Shown one piece after another: positions 16,747 to 27,186 of a stretch of DNA of 64,000 nt. The translations under genes and the position numbers were made by a program. The stretch is taken from contig JAEUHN010000001.1 of the NCBI GenBank assembly GCA_016795365.1, positions 124,001 to 188,000 of the forward strand, given 5' to 3'. Every line of letters starts with the position of its first letter. The first letter of the stretch is position 1. Source of the stretch: Verrucomicrobiaceae bacterium (GTDB taxonomy: Bacteria; Verrucomicrobiota; Verrucomicrobiia; Verrucomicrobiales; Verrucomicrobiaceae). The notes under the pieces were generated by a model. The model made no database searches and was not told the origin of the DNA. It was given only the letters and a program-made list of their open reading frames with translations.

Positions 16747-18297
16747 TTACTTTTTCACTACGAGACTCTGGCCGGTCATTTCTTTCGACTGCGGCACGCC
16801 CAGGAGAGAGAGGAGAGTCGGGGCGATGTCGGCCAGGATGCCATTGCGCACTGTGTATTGATCGGCGTCAGCGGCCACGTAAATGCCGTGCACAAGGTTC
16901 GTCGTGTGCGCGGTGTGCGGGCTGCCATCGGCATTGCGCATCTGCTCGCAGTTGCCGTGGTCGGCGGTGATGAAGAGCTTGCCGCCAAGGGCGAGCGTCT
17001 TCTCGACGATCATGCGCACCCCGAGGTCGATGGTCTCGCAGGCGTGGACGCCCGCCTCGACAACGCCCGTGTGACCAACCATATCAGGATTGGCGTAGTT
17101 CATGATGACCAGATCGTAGTGCTCCAGGCGACGCAGCACCTCGAATGTGAGATCGGGCGCGCTCATCTGCGGCTTCTTGTCATAGGTAGGCACTTCCTTC
17201 GGGCTGATCGCAAGGTAGCGATCCTCGCCCGGATTGGGCTCCTCGATGCCACTGTTGAAGAAGAAGGTGACATGCGGGTATTTCTCCGTCTCGGCAGCGC
17301 GGAGCTGCTTGAGCCCGGCGGCGGCAACGACTTGACCCAGATTGTTGTCGAGGCTCGCCGTGCCGAACACGACACGTGCACCCAACTCCGTGTAAGTCGC
17401 GTCGTATTCCGTGAGCGTGTAGTAAGCGGTGCGCGGATGCACCTCGCGATCAAACCCTTCGAAGCCGGTCTTGAGGAAGGCATCGCTCAACTGGCGTGCG
17501 CGGTCAGCGCGGAAGTTGAACCACAGGATGACATCGTTATCGCGAATGCGCTGCTCGTTGCCATGGCTGAAGATCATGGGCTGGAGGAACTCGTCACCAC
17601 GGGGCTCGCTCGCATACGCGGCCTTGATCGCAGCGGAAGGCGCATCCGTGCGGGCTTCACCACGACCCAGCACAATGGCGTCCCAGGCGAGCTTGTTGCG
17701 CTCCCAGCGCTTGTCACGGTCCATGGCGAAGTAGCGGCCGATCACCGTGGCGATCTGAGCGTCGCTGCCTTGCAGGTCACGCTCCAGCTTGGCCAGATAT
17801 TCGGCACCGCCGGTGGGCGAAGTGTCGCGACCATCAGTGATGGCATGGACGAGCACGTCGGTAACGCCCGCCGCTTTTGCCGCATGACAGAGCGCCGCCA
17901 GATGATCCTGGTGTGAATGCACGCCACCATCGCTGACGAGTCCGAGCAGGTGCAGGCGCTTGCCCTTGGCCTTCTCGAAGGCTTCCACGAGCACGGGGTT
18001 CTGAGCGAGTTCACCGTCGCGGATCGACTTGTTGATGCGGGTGAGGTCTTGATAAACGATGCGCCCGGCTCCGAGATTGAGGTGGCCCACTTCGCTATTG
18101 CCCATTTGTCCGGCGGGCAGGCCCACATCCTCGCCGCTAGCGCTCACGGTGCCGCGAGGATACGTCGCATACAGGTGATCATGAAAAGGCGTGCGTGCGA
18201 GCAGGGTGGCGTCGCCATTGGCTTCGGCTTGAGCTTTGCCGCCGGGATTGATGCCCCAGCCGTCGCGGATGATGAGAACTACGGGTGATTTGGCCAT
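16747..18297 (-). CDS. gpmI: 2,3-bisphosphoglycerate-independent phosphoglycerate mutase
   Basis: Interconverts 3- and 2-phosphoglycerate in glycolysis using a Mn-dependent phosphoserine mechanism. The catalytic Ser lies in PAGQMGNSEVGHLN, and the metal sites are visible as LIIRDGWGIN at the start and FITADHGNCEQM near the end. Length is 516 residues, normal for the family. The ATG at 18297 (MAKSPVVLIIRDGW) is chosen over a codon at 18339, which would add 14 unrelated residues. The upstream neighbour is the giant TPR gene, ending 77 bases before. Confidence 0.97.
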   Translation of the reverse strand: MAKSPVVLIIRDGWGINPGGKAQAEANGDATLLARTPFHDHLYATYPRGTVSASGEDVGLPAGQMGNSEVGHLNLGAGRIVYQDLTRINKSIRDGELAQNPVLVEAFEKAKGKRLHLLGLVSDGGVHSHQDHLAALCHAAKAAGVTDVLVHAITDGRDTSPTGGAEYLAKLERDLQGSDAQIATVIGRYFAMDRDKRWERNKLAWDAIVLGRGEARTDAPSAAIKAAYASEPRGDEFLQPMIFSHGNEQRIRDNDVILWFNFRADRARQLSDAFLKTGFEGFDREVHPRTAYYTLTEYDATYTELGARVVFGTASLDNNLGQVVAAAGLKQLRAAETEKYPHVTFFFNSGIEEPNPGEDRYLAISPKEVPTYDKKPQMSAPDLTFEVLRRLEHYDLVIMNYANPDMVGHTGVVEAGVHACETIDLGVRMIVEKTLALGGKLFITADHGNCEQMRNADGSPHTAHTTNLVHGIYVAADADQYTVRNGILADIAPTLLSLLGVPQSKEMTGQSLVVKK

Positions 18298-18374
18298 AAG
18301 AGTGCAGCGCTCCATGTGCCAACTTCCCGACGGAATCAAGGATGGGGGCAGGGAAGTTCTCGGTCAGCGGGGCG

Positions 18375-21300
18375 TCAGGGTTTGGCGGTGGATTCCTTTT
18401 CGATGGCTCCGATGCGTTCGAGGGCGCGGGCGTGCTTCGAGGGATCACACTTGGGCTTCACGGCTTTGATTGCATCGAGCAAGGGTTTGGCGTTGGGCTC
18501 GTTGGTCCACGCATTCATGACGGCATCGAGGGCAGCAAGGTTGCCAGGATCGGCTTTCAGGATCTCGGCGGTATGAGCACGCAGGGATTCATCGTCGAGT
18601 CGTTTGGGCCAGCGCTCGTGATACTTGAAGTCGATCTCTTGCTCCGTAAGCGCCTGACTCCACGGATGCGACAGGATCGCCAGCACGATCTTGCCACCGT
18701 CTTCCTTGCCGTTCGCAGGCAGCACATCGAGCCCATACTCCATCCACACAGGCCGGGGTGGCGTTGCCGCCTTGACCTGCTCCTTGGGCAGCGCCTGTCG
18801 CCAGGCATCGAAGTCCTTCATGCGATTGCCCAGGAGGCAAAAGGTGAAGTGCGTAGTGGCAATCGCATCGAGCGAGTCGCGTCCCGAAGGCGAAAGGGCC
18901 ATGAGGTCACGCATCGCCTTGATAAGCGGGTCTGCCTTGGCCCAGCCGTGGAATCGCAGCTGGGCGATGGCAACGGTGGCGACGCGGAAAGAGAGGGCAT
19001 TCCACAGGTCACTACCGATGTTGCCCTTGATCGCCGCGAGCAAGGCCTGCCATGGCTTGTCATCACCGACGGTCAGTGCGCTGAGGGCAAAGGTGACGGG
19101 CAGTTCCAACACCTTGGACACCTGATCCTGTCCGCTGCTGATCCCGGCCGCCCTCCGAATGACGTCATCCATCCTGATCTCCGGGAGCAAGGCGGCCGCC
19201 AGCACTTCGGTCGCAGGCACGCTGTCCATGAAGTGCTTGATCATCGGATGGTCGAGCTTCTTGTCCTTGCCCATGTGGTCGAGCAAGCGCCTAGCCTCGG
19301 CCTTGAGCCGCTTGTTGCGTTTGAGGTCCTCCGTCGTCACCTCACCATCCGCAGCCGCCACCACGTAGGTGCGCGCCCGTTCCGCCAGCCGGGCATCGGC
19401 TTTGAATGCTTCGTCAACCAAGCGTGCAAGATCCTTGTCCGACTCGTAGAACCGGCACCAGCGCTTCGAGCTTTCGATCTCGCCTTTGACGACCCCGTCG
19501 CAGGCTTTGAATAGCTCCTTGAGCAAGTCGAACCGCTGATGGCGCGCGAGCACCATGGGGGTGTCGACGTTCGACTGGAACACCCTCGGGCAGCCATCGT
19601 AGAGTTCACGCAAGGCCTTCTCGTCTTTGCCACGAGCGAAGATCTCCAGGATCTGCGGAGCCAGACCCGCATTCGGTTCCAGCGTTCGGCCAGACTTGGA
19701 GCCCAGCTTGTTGTGGCGTGCGCGATGGAGCCATGCCTTGCGCAGCCGATCCGTCAGGGCTGGCATCTCGGGATCAGCGACAGAACGAAGCACCGCACTC
19801 AACAGGGGACCCAGGATCGTATTGCTGCCGGGCCAGTCATTTTCCAGCAATGGCAGGATGGCTTCGATGCACTGGCGAGTCTCGGCGGGCTTGAGTTGAG
19901 CCGACACACGATCCAGCAAAGTAGCCGCAATGGTGGAGCGCGTGAAGGGATGCAGCTTCTCGTCCGTGACGCGCTTCATGAGGAAGGCGATGGCAGGCGC
20001 GGGCTCATCCACCATGGCCATGCAGGTGCTCAATTCGATGGCAAGCGACTGAAGTTCTCCCGGAGCCGCCCCTATCTTCTTCACCTCATCCAGCACCACG
20101 CGACGATACCAGCGCGGCAGACGGTTGCCGAAGTCGAGGAACATCTCCGACAACAGTGCCGGAGATGCTTCGCCGAGCACGCGGTGGAGTTCCTTGAGCG
20201 TTGCTCGCGCTGCCTCGCGAGGCTCGCGATAGCCCGCGCTTCGCTCCCAGAAGGTGAAGAGCAACTGCGCCCACTTCCAGTCGCCATCTCCATAGGAGCA
20301 GAGGTAGTCGCGCTGCTCGGGCACCTCGCACAGGCGAAGCGCAAAGCCGATATTCTCCAGCGACGGCAGATCGACGCGCTTGATCTCCCGCTCGCTCGCT
20401 GTGCTGCTGATCTTCTGGAGCGTGGCCGTGGGAAGGGTGTAGGCATTGTTCCAGCTCGTGCCATTCCAGATGTTCTGGGACTGCAATTTGAGAATCATCT
20501 GAACTCCCTTCTCGAGCGCCTTTCTGGCAATGGCGGGATCGACGGGGATAGCATCGGCCACGGCATTCACCAGAGCGCTCTCAAACTTGGTGTCCTCACG
20601 CTCGACGGCTGAGGTCTTCTCTGACGCAATGATGAGCAGGGCCGGATTGATCTTGGCTTCAAGCACCACCTTCGCAAACGGCTCCAGTGCTGGCACCTTC
20701 GTCACATCGCGATCAAATCCCGACCAGACGCTGCGCACGGTTTTGAGGATCTCCTGCTGACGCGTCTTGGAGAGCGAGGCAAACGCATCGACTTGTGGAG
20801 CGAGAGCCAGCGTCACGTCAGGCGTGAGTTCCACCAATCGACCGATGAGCAGCGAAGCACCCAGCGATCGCTGCTTCTCCTGCCGCAGCTGAAGTGCCTG
20901 CACGAGGGGAGCCGTGTAGCCCCGCCCTTTGGACTGAAGCGCGTTAACGAAGTTGTCGAAGGCGGAGCTGAGTCGTGCGTTGCCAGGCTGGATCGGCTCG
21001 AAATCCGGCAAGTCCTTGAGCCAGGGCGAACGTTCCAGCATGGGCATCAGGTCCACCGCTTTCTCAGGAAGACGAGACTCGGGAATCTGAACGACGTAAC
21101 TGAAGTTGTTGTAGTCGCTGAAGCCTTCGCGCTTCATGGTCATGAGCACTTCCATCCAGGAACGCAGGTCTGCTTCAGCGATCGCGCCAGCGAGATTCAA
21201 CATCTGATGAATCCGCGCCACGGGCGAGCCCTGGACAGGTTGCTGCTGGGTGTCGCGCGGAGGGCGATGATTCGCCTGCATCTCCTTCCACCCGCTCTCG

Positions 21301-24300
21301 GGAACCTCCAGAACGGTGACCATCAACTGCCGCAAAAAAGTCATGAGATCATCACGCCTGCCTTTCTCCACGAGCCCCTTCGCATACGACTTGATCACCT
21401 CGTCATCCATGCCGTAGCCACGACGAAGCTGGGCACCCACGTAGGTGGTGAGAAACTCAGATAGCGAAACCGACAAACCGCGCGTCTTCCACACTCGAAC
21501 GACGCTGGCGGGATTGAACACGTCCGTGCTGCTGCGGGATCCAGACGAGTGCTTCTGTAATTCCTTGACCACTTCCACAAACTCCGACTCGGGGCAGAAC
21601 CAGAGCTTTGACCTCAGCTCGTATTCAATGCCTGCATCGGTGCCGTAGGCCTGACGAATGAGCGGCACGATCTGGTCGCGGAACTCCTTCTCCCGCCCGC
21701 GCTCGCGGGCATCGTGCAGCAGCATCTCTGGCAGACGCGGTGCCCAAAGGCGCACGTTGTAGCTGCCGTTGTAGGACTCCACGGTGGCGTCGTCGCCATA
21801 GTAGGCACCGCTGCCTTTGAGCAGCGAAGCCATCTCGGTCAGCGTGGCACGCGCCTGTTTGAGAACAGGGGCCGTGTCTTTTTTTTCCTCAACGGCGAGA
21901 GCGAACATCGCTGGCAGCAAGTGCTGAGCGATGGTGGGGAAGCTCGTCGCCACCTGGCAGTGCTCGTCAAACACCCGGCGCCGTTCATCGTAAAGAGCCC
22001 TCACCGAATCACTCACCTGCGGATTCTTGTCGAGCATGCTGGGGAGGGACGATCCGTCTCGCCAGACAGCAGAAATCACAAGATCCGCTGCGCGCTGGCA
22101 CCAGAGCAGATCACCAGCATCGACCTTGCCCTTCACGTGGGTCAGGTAGGCATTCACCATTCGCACGATCTGGATGCGATCCTCGGCGCTCGCAGAACTG
22201 TCGATTCGCCTCATCAAGTTGCCGGCCACGGAATCGAGCTGAGCGGCCTCGACTGCCGTGAGGTGCTCGACTGCCGCCTTAGGATCCTTTTTCGTGCGGG
22301 CGAGGAGCATCGCCATTCGAAAGCGCAGCGCGGCTTCACGAGGCTTCACCTTGATCACCTTCTCGTAAAGACTCGTCGCCTCTTCCGACTTCCCCAGCAC
22401 GTCGGCCATGAGTGCTTGCTCATGCATGGCCTTCAGCGTGGAAGGCGGTGGAGTGGACACCTGTTTCCAGATTTCGTCGGCCAGCTTGGGCTGGGAGGCA
22501 GCGAAGTTGCTCCACTGGTTAAGTTCATACGAGGACGACAGACTGCTGGAATCTGTCATCGCATCGGCGGCTGCCGATTGGCGCACCGCACGCACGGCCA
22601 GAGGCAAGGCAGTGGCTGTCTTTCCTTTCCGAAGGTCTTCCTGAATCTGGTAGGGGCTCGACGCGGGCTGGGTATTCACCGATGACCGGAAGCGGCTCAT
22701 TTGTGCTGACTTCACGGTGGCGAGGAGCTGCCGCTGCTTCTCCACCTCATCCTTCATGTCGAGCGCCTCCATCGCCTTGAGCACTCGCTCCACGTCCAGG
22801 TAGGAACTGGTGGCCGTGGCACGACGGAGCAGCAGCAGAGCTGCCTGGGCATCTTCGCGAAACGGCGCGACCGCACCCCGATCCGACGTTGCGAGACCGA
22901 CGACAGCCTTCACAAAAGCACTGTTGATGAAGGTGAGCTGGTCGCGATCCGTCGTCGCTTTGCGTGCCTTCTGCAGCCACTGCGCCGCCGCGAGGTGATC
23001 CAAATCCGACGCCTCGAAGGCCTTCACCAGCAGAGGCCAGAGCACTGGTTTGTCAGATTCCTTCTGCTGATTCGCGAAGGCATTGAACGCCTCCTTGTCA
23101 CCTGTGCGCCAGGCGAACAGAGCTCGCAGCTCTGGATTGGTCAGGCTTGCGGCTGCCTTGCTCAGTGCCTTGGCGTCGTCCTCAGGCATGGGCACGAGGG
23201 TGCTCCGATTCTGGTCATCCACGAGGATCTTTACGAGGTCGTAAGGCAGCACCTGGATCGACGAAAGGACCTGATACAGGTTGATGGGTTCCAGACGAAA
23301 CAATGAAGACGTGAACACGGAGGATGTGTTGGCTCGCTTGCCCTTCTGCGCCGCGAGTGCGGACTCCAGGCTGGTGATAAAGGCTTCCCAGTCACCCACA
23401 CAGGCATGCAGCACGGGTATCTGCATCTTCCACGATGATTGTTCGGGATGCGCCTGCACATAACGATCAATGAGCAGCAGCGTGGCATCGCGAAGCTTTC
23501 GTCCTTCAGGACTGCGCAGTGCCTCCACCTGACGGTTGTAGCCGAACGGCATGGTGAAGGCATACACGCTAGATGAAGTCGTGACCGGGACGCGTGGAGC
23601 CAGCGCCACCACCTTGTCGAGCGCGGAGGCGTTCTTGGGGTCCAGCTGCCAGAGTTTCACCGCAGCCTGCGCTGCAACGACTGGATCACTCCCCTGGTAG
23701 TGGTCATGAATCTTCTCCAGCAGCACCTTTACCGCAGGCGGGTTCTGCGGTGTCCGGGGCGATCCCGACAACGATGGCAGCTTGATGCCGCGTGCCTGAA
23801 GTTGCGCGAGCAAGGCGGCAGGAATGGCCGCTGCCACGGCAGTCGATCCCGTCTGCACCTGGCTCACCCAGAGGCTGGCCAGCTTGCGATTGTCGATGTG
23901 CTTCTCCACCTGCTCGAGGATGATCTTCAGCGAAACCAGCCGACCCGAATCCATCTCAAACCACTGGATAGCCTCGCCCAGCGGATGCCCGGCTGCATTG
24001 AGCCGGGCGACCACCTCATTGACTTTCTTCTCATCCCAGCCGTGCTTGATCTTCATGCCGATCAGGATGCCGGTGACGAAGCCTTTCACGGTTCGCACCG
24101 TGTCGGGAATGAACTGGAGCTGGCCCGCCGAACTCGAGCTGATGAGGAAACGATAGCGCGAGGACTCGGCCAGCCGCTTGAGGTCCTCTTTGTAGCGCAA
24201 CGCGGTGCCGCCATAAATGGAGATGTCTCCCAACGTCTGTGAAATGGGATCGATTTCTTCAGGCACGAGCGAAGGCACGGCCGTGACCTTCTTGCTCGTG

Positions 24301-27125
24301 GAAGGTGTGAGCACTTCGGCCCGTGCATTCATGAGGGCGACTGCTTCGCTGATCGCCCGCTCCGTCTCATCACCCTCCTCAAGACAGATCATCTTCAAGT
24401 AACGAAGCCGGTAATCTTCCGGGTGATGCGAGAGCATCGGATCGGCAATGGAAATGGCGGCACTCCAGTTCCCGCGCGCCATCAGGCTAGTGATCATGTT
24501 CTCCGCATCGCGAGGATCCATGTCCGTGCCGCCACTGAGGTCGAACGCCATGCGCACACCCGTCTCCTCGTCACCATAACGCAGATGAACCTCCGCCATG
24601 CGCTGCCTGGTCTTCGTTGTCTTATCGAGAGGTGCCGCGAGGGCCAGGGTGTCGAGCGCCTTGCGCCACTCGCCCTGATCCTCATCCATCTTCGCGATCT
24701 GATGCAGGAGGTCGATGTCTTTGGGTTTGAGCCGGGAGGCCTCCAGCAGCGCGCTTCGTCGGCCCTCGTAGTTGTTCGAGCGCCGATGAATTTCGGCAAT
24801 GGCCAGCCACGGGGTGATGCTGGTGCGATTCGATCTCTGACGCTCCTGGAACAGCAGCAAGAGGTCCTTCAAAGTGCCGCGCTTCTGAGCCACATCGGCG
24901 AGCAATCCCGCCCAGCGCATCTGCCCGGCTGCATCCTCGGCATCTTCATAAAGCCGCAGGTAGATGGCCTCGGCATCGGGCAGCTGATGGTTTGAGATCA
25001 TCGCCTCTGCGAGCGCGCTGGACACACTGACATCATCCGTGAATTTCCTCGCTGCCTGCTTGAGCAAGGCGACGCCTTCATCGGCACGGTTCAGTCTCTC
25101 CAGCACACGTGCCTCGCTCATCCAGGGACGCGGACTGCCTGGCAGCAGGCGCTTCCATTCGCCGCACCATTTCAGTGCCGAGGTGAGATTGCCGACGCGC
25201 TGATGCAGCGAAACCAGCTGCTCGACGAGCGCTGCATCCTTGCCGCTCTCCGCCACCTTCTCGAGCACCTGCACCGCACGTTCGAAGTCCTGTCGCAGCA
25301 GATAAAGCCGTGCCTGCAGGCGTTGAGCAATGCCTTGATCCTTCGGGGTCCCAGCGGCTGCCAGCACCTTGTCGGCTTGCTCAGGGTCGCCGGTTTGTTC
25401 CAGCAATTCGGCGAGGAGACACCGGTGCTGAATGCTCAGGCTCGCATCCTCTTTGAGCTTCTGAATCGTCGCCTCTGCCACCTTGGCATCGCGAAACACA
25501 GGCTTCACCTGACGCAGCGCATCTTCGATGGATTCCCCACCCTCCGCGAGGGCCATCACCTGCAAGGCCCAGCCCTGGGCCAGATCGTGCCGCTGATTCG
25601 CCGTGGCCGAGGTGATCAACTGATTGAGGTAGCGAACGTCCTGCCCAAATTCCTTCTCGCGGGCACGCAGCACTTCGAACGCCGCTTCACTCTCACCGCG
25701 TGAACTCAAGGCCACCGCCACACGCAGCACTTCAATCTGCGGAGCTGGAGATGCCGCCTGTTTTTTCCACATCTCCACCGCACTGAGCTTCTCGCGATTG
25801 GCGTGGAGAAAACTCGCCAGTGCATTTTGCGCACTGGTGCTCGATGGGTTCTCATCGACGGCACGCTTGTAGAGCGCCTTGGCCTCCTTTCGAAAGCTGA
25901 AGCCCTCATACAATCGCGCCGCACGATGCAGTTCAAACTCATCCACCTTGCCGCTTTCCACGAGCAGCTTCACCTCGGCAGCTGCTTCACCCGGACGCTT
26001 GGCTTGGTAGAGCAGGGTGGCCAGTTGTGCCCGCAGCTCCTTGTCCTGCGGACTGCGTGCGAGGAGTTCCTGGCACTGCGTGACGGCGTCATCGAATCGC
26101 TGCAGCTTCACCAGCATTTCAATGAAAGCGGTGCGCAGTTCCACCTTGCCCGGGTTCGACTCCAGCAGCCTCACATAAAACGAGCGGGCCTCATCGCCCT
26201 CATCGAGGTCCACAGCAACCACCGCTCTCAACTGCGCCAGCCCGGCGCGTTGTGGATACTTCTGAGCAAGCTTCGCCAGATGGCTCTTCAAGCCCACGAG
26301 ATCATCTTTACGCCGGAACACTTGCGCAATCTGCGCGAGCGCCTCGGCCTCCACCCACGAGTCCTGAGCAGCGTCCGCAAGACACTGCTCGTAGGCTTCC
26401 AGCGCTTGGTCCTGCTGACTGTTCTGCGTCAACAGATCCGCCATTCGCAGCCGTCGCACCACGCGCACATACGCATCCTTGGTGCGCTCGATCAGCCCCT
26501 GCAGGAAGCTCGTAGCCTCGGCTTGCAGCCCTTCGTCAGCGAGAAGTTCCACGATGTCGTCCTGAGAGTCCTCATTGTCAGCCTCGGTCTTGGCCAGTGT
26601 TTCGAGCACTTCCATCGCCTTCGCGCTTTGCCCCGTTCGTGCGAGCAACCGCGCCCGCAACATGTTGGCATCCTTCGCAAACGGACCCGTCTTCTCCGTG
26701 ATATGCGCGAGAGACTCCAGCGCCTGGGTATTTCGCGAGAGCTTGGCCTCAGCCCCCGCACGCTGCAGCCACACCTCGGGATTCTTCTCGTCCAGCTGGC
26801 TAGCCTTGGTGAAGACCTCCACCGCCGCCTCCAGATCGCCCTGCCGGGCAAGGAAAACGCCGAACAGTCGCACGTCCGCTGGCGTGGCATCCTTGGCGTC
26901 AGCACGCTGCTGGAGGAACCCCCGAAGCGCACTCATGTCACTGCTGCCCAGCCAGCCATTGATGAAGCGCTCCAGAATCGTTCCGCTCCGTGGACGCTTG
27001 AGCAGCGCCGCATGATACGAGGCAGCTTCCTGAGGCATGGCCACCTCCCCGTGGGACCCACTGACCACCAATGCAAAAAGCAGCGTGGCAATCCACCACG
27101 AGCGAGAAAATATCCGAGCAGACAT
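18375..27125 (-). CDS. Giant secreted TPR-repeat protein, 2916 residues
   Basis: One uninterrupted reading frame of 8.75 kb. It starts with a signal peptide (hydrophobic residues 11-23, cleaved near SGSHG). Roughly residues 30-950 consist of TPR-like helical hairpins (for example GDLEAAVEVFTKASQLDEKN, RPGEAAAEVKLLVESGKVDE). The middle and C-terminal two thirds remain mostly alpha-helical and TPR-like but are more degenerate, and end in a charged tail. No enzyme domain, membrane anchor or cell-wall motif was seen. Such proteins may serve as periplasmic or surface scaffolds. It lies between an M20 peptidase gene (61-base gap) and gpmI on the same strand. Function unknown; the lack of any frameshift over this length indicates selection. 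Confidence 0.9.
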   Translation of the reverse strand: MSARIFSRSWWIATLLFALVVSGSHGEVAMPQEAASYHAALLKRPRSGTILERFINGWLGSSDMSALRGFLQQRADAKDATPADVRLFGVFLARQGDLEAAVEVFTKASQLDEKNPEVWLQRAGAEAKLSRNTQALESLAHITEKTGPFAKDANMLRARLLARTGQSAKAMEVLETLAKTEADNEDSQDDIVELLADEGLQAEATSFLQGLIERTKDAYVRVVRRLRMADLLTQNSQQDQALEAYEQCLADAAQDSWVEAEALAQIAQVFRRKDDLVGLKSHLAKLAQKYPQRAGLAQLRAVVAVDLDEGDEARSFYVRLLESNPGKVELRTAFIEMLVKLQRFDDAVTQCQELLARSPQDKELRAQLATLLYQAKRPGEAAAEVKLLVESGKVDEFELHRAARLYEGFSFRKEAKALYKRAVDENPSSTSAQNALASFLHANREKLSAVEMWKKQAASPAPQIEVLRVAVALSSRGESEAAFEVLRAREKEFGQDVRYLNQLITSATANQRHDLAQGWALQVMALAEGGESIEDALRQVKPVFRDAKVAEATIQKLKEDASLSIQHRCLLAELLEQTGDPEQADKVLAAAGTPKDQGIAQRLQARLYLLRQDFERAVQVLEKVAESGKDAALVEQLVSLHQRVGNLTSALKWCGEWKRLLPGSPRPWMSEARVLERLNRADEGVALLKQAARKFTDDVSVSSALAEAMISNHQLPDAEAIYLRLYEDAEDAAGQMRWAGLLADVAQKRGTLKDLLLLFQERQRSNRTSITPWLAIAEIHRRSNNYEGRRSALLEASRLKPKDIDLLHQIAKMDEDQGEWRKALDTLALAAPLDKTTKTRQRMAEVHLRYGDEETGVRMAFDLSGGTDMDPRDAENMITSLMARGNWSAAISIADPMLSHHPEDYRLRYLKMICLEEGDETERAISEAVALMNARAEVLTPSTSKKVTAVPSLVPEEIDPISQTLGDISIYGGTALRYKEDLKRLAESSRYRFLISSSSAGQLQFIPDTVRTVKGFVTGILIGMKIKHGWDEKKVNEVVARLNAAGHPLGEAIQWFEMDSGRLVSLKIILEQVEKHIDNRKLASLWVSQVQTGSTAVAAAIPAALLAQLQARGIKLPSLSGSPRTPQNPPAVKVLLEKIHDHYQGSDPVVAAQAAVKLWQLDPKNASALDKVVALAPRVPVTTSSSVYAFTMPFGYNRQVEALRSPEGRKLRDATLLLIDRYVQAHPEQSSWKMQIPVLHACVGDWEAFITSLESALAAQKGKRANTSSVFTSSLFRLEPINLYQVLSSIQVLPYDLVKILVDDQNRSTLVPMPEDDAKALSKAAASLTNPELRALFAWRTGDKEAFNAFANQQKESDKPVLWPLLVKAFEASDLDHLAAAQWLQKARKATTDRDQLTFINSAFVKAVVGLATSDRGAVAPFREDAQAALLLLRRATATSSYLDVERVLKAMEALDMKDEVEKQRQLLATVKSAQMSRFRSSVNTQPASSPYQIQEDLRKGKTATALPLAVRAVRQSAAADAMTDSSSLSSSYELNQWSNFAASQPKLADEIWKQVSTPPPSTLKAMHEQALMADVLGKSEEATSLYEKVIKVKPREAALRFRMAMLLARTKKDPKAAVEHLTAVEAAQLDSVAGNLMRRIDSSASAEDRIQIVRMVNAYLTHVKGKVDAGDLLWCQRAADLVISAVWRDGSSLPSMLDKNPQVSDSVRALYDERRRVFDEHCQVATSFPTIAQHLLPAMFALAVEEKKDTAPVLKQARATLTEMASLLKGSGAYYGDDATVESYNGSYNVRLWAPRLPEMLLHDARERGREKEFRDQIVPLIRQAYGTDAGIEYELRSKLWFCPESEFVEVVKELQKHSSGSRSSTDVFNPASVVRVWKTRGLSVSLSEFLTTYVGAQLRRGYGMDDEVIKSYAKGLVEKGRRDDLMTFLRQLMVTVLEVPESGWKEMQANHRPPRDTQQQPVQGSPVARIHQMLNLAGAIAEADLRSWMEVLMTMKREGFSDYNNFSYVVQIPESRLPEKAVDLMPMLERSPWLKDLPDFEPIQPGNARLSSAFDNFVNALQSKGRGYTAPLVQALQLRQEKQRSLGASLLIGRLVELTPDVTLALAPQVDAFASLSKTRQQEILKTVRSVWSGFDRDVTKVPALEPFAKVVLEAKINPALLIIASEKTSAVEREDTKFESALVNAVADAIPVDPAIARKALEKGVQMILKLQSQNIWNGTSWNNAYTLPTATLQKISSTASEREIKRVDLPSLENIGFALRLCEVPEQRDYLCSYGDGDWKWAQLLFTFWERSAGYREPREAARATLKELHRVLGEASPALLSEMFLDFGNRLPRWYRRVVLDEVKKIGAAPGELQSLAIELSTCMAMVDEPAPAIAFLMKRVTDEKLHPFTRSTIAATLLDRVSAQLKPAETRQCIEAILPLLENDWPGSNTILGPLLSAVLRSVADPEMPALTDRLRKAWLHRARHNKLGSKSGRTLEPNAGLAPQILEIFARGKDEKALRELYDGCPRVFQSNVDTPMVLARHQRFDLLKELFKACDGVVKGEIESSKRWCRFYESDKDLARLVDEAFKADARLAERARTYVVAAADGEVTTEDLKRNKRLKAEARRLLDHMGKDKKLDHPMIKHFMDSVPATEVLAAALLPEIRMDDVIRRAAGISSGQDQVSKVLELPVTFALSALTVGDDKPWQALLAAIKGNIGSDLWNALSFRVATVAIAQLRFHGWAKADPLIKAMRDLMALSPSGRDSLDAIATTHFTFCLLGNRMKDFDAWRQALPKEQVKAATPPRPVWMEYGLDVLPANGKEDGGKIVLAILSHPWSQALTEQEIDFKYHERWPKRLDDESLRAHTAEILKADPGNLAALDAVMNAWTNEPNAKPLLDAIKAVKPKCDPSKHARALERIGAIEKESTAKP

Positions 27126-27186
27126 GCTAAGAGCCTGACGGCTCCATGCTGCAAAGACAACTCTAAAACACTGGCAGGAAAACCGG

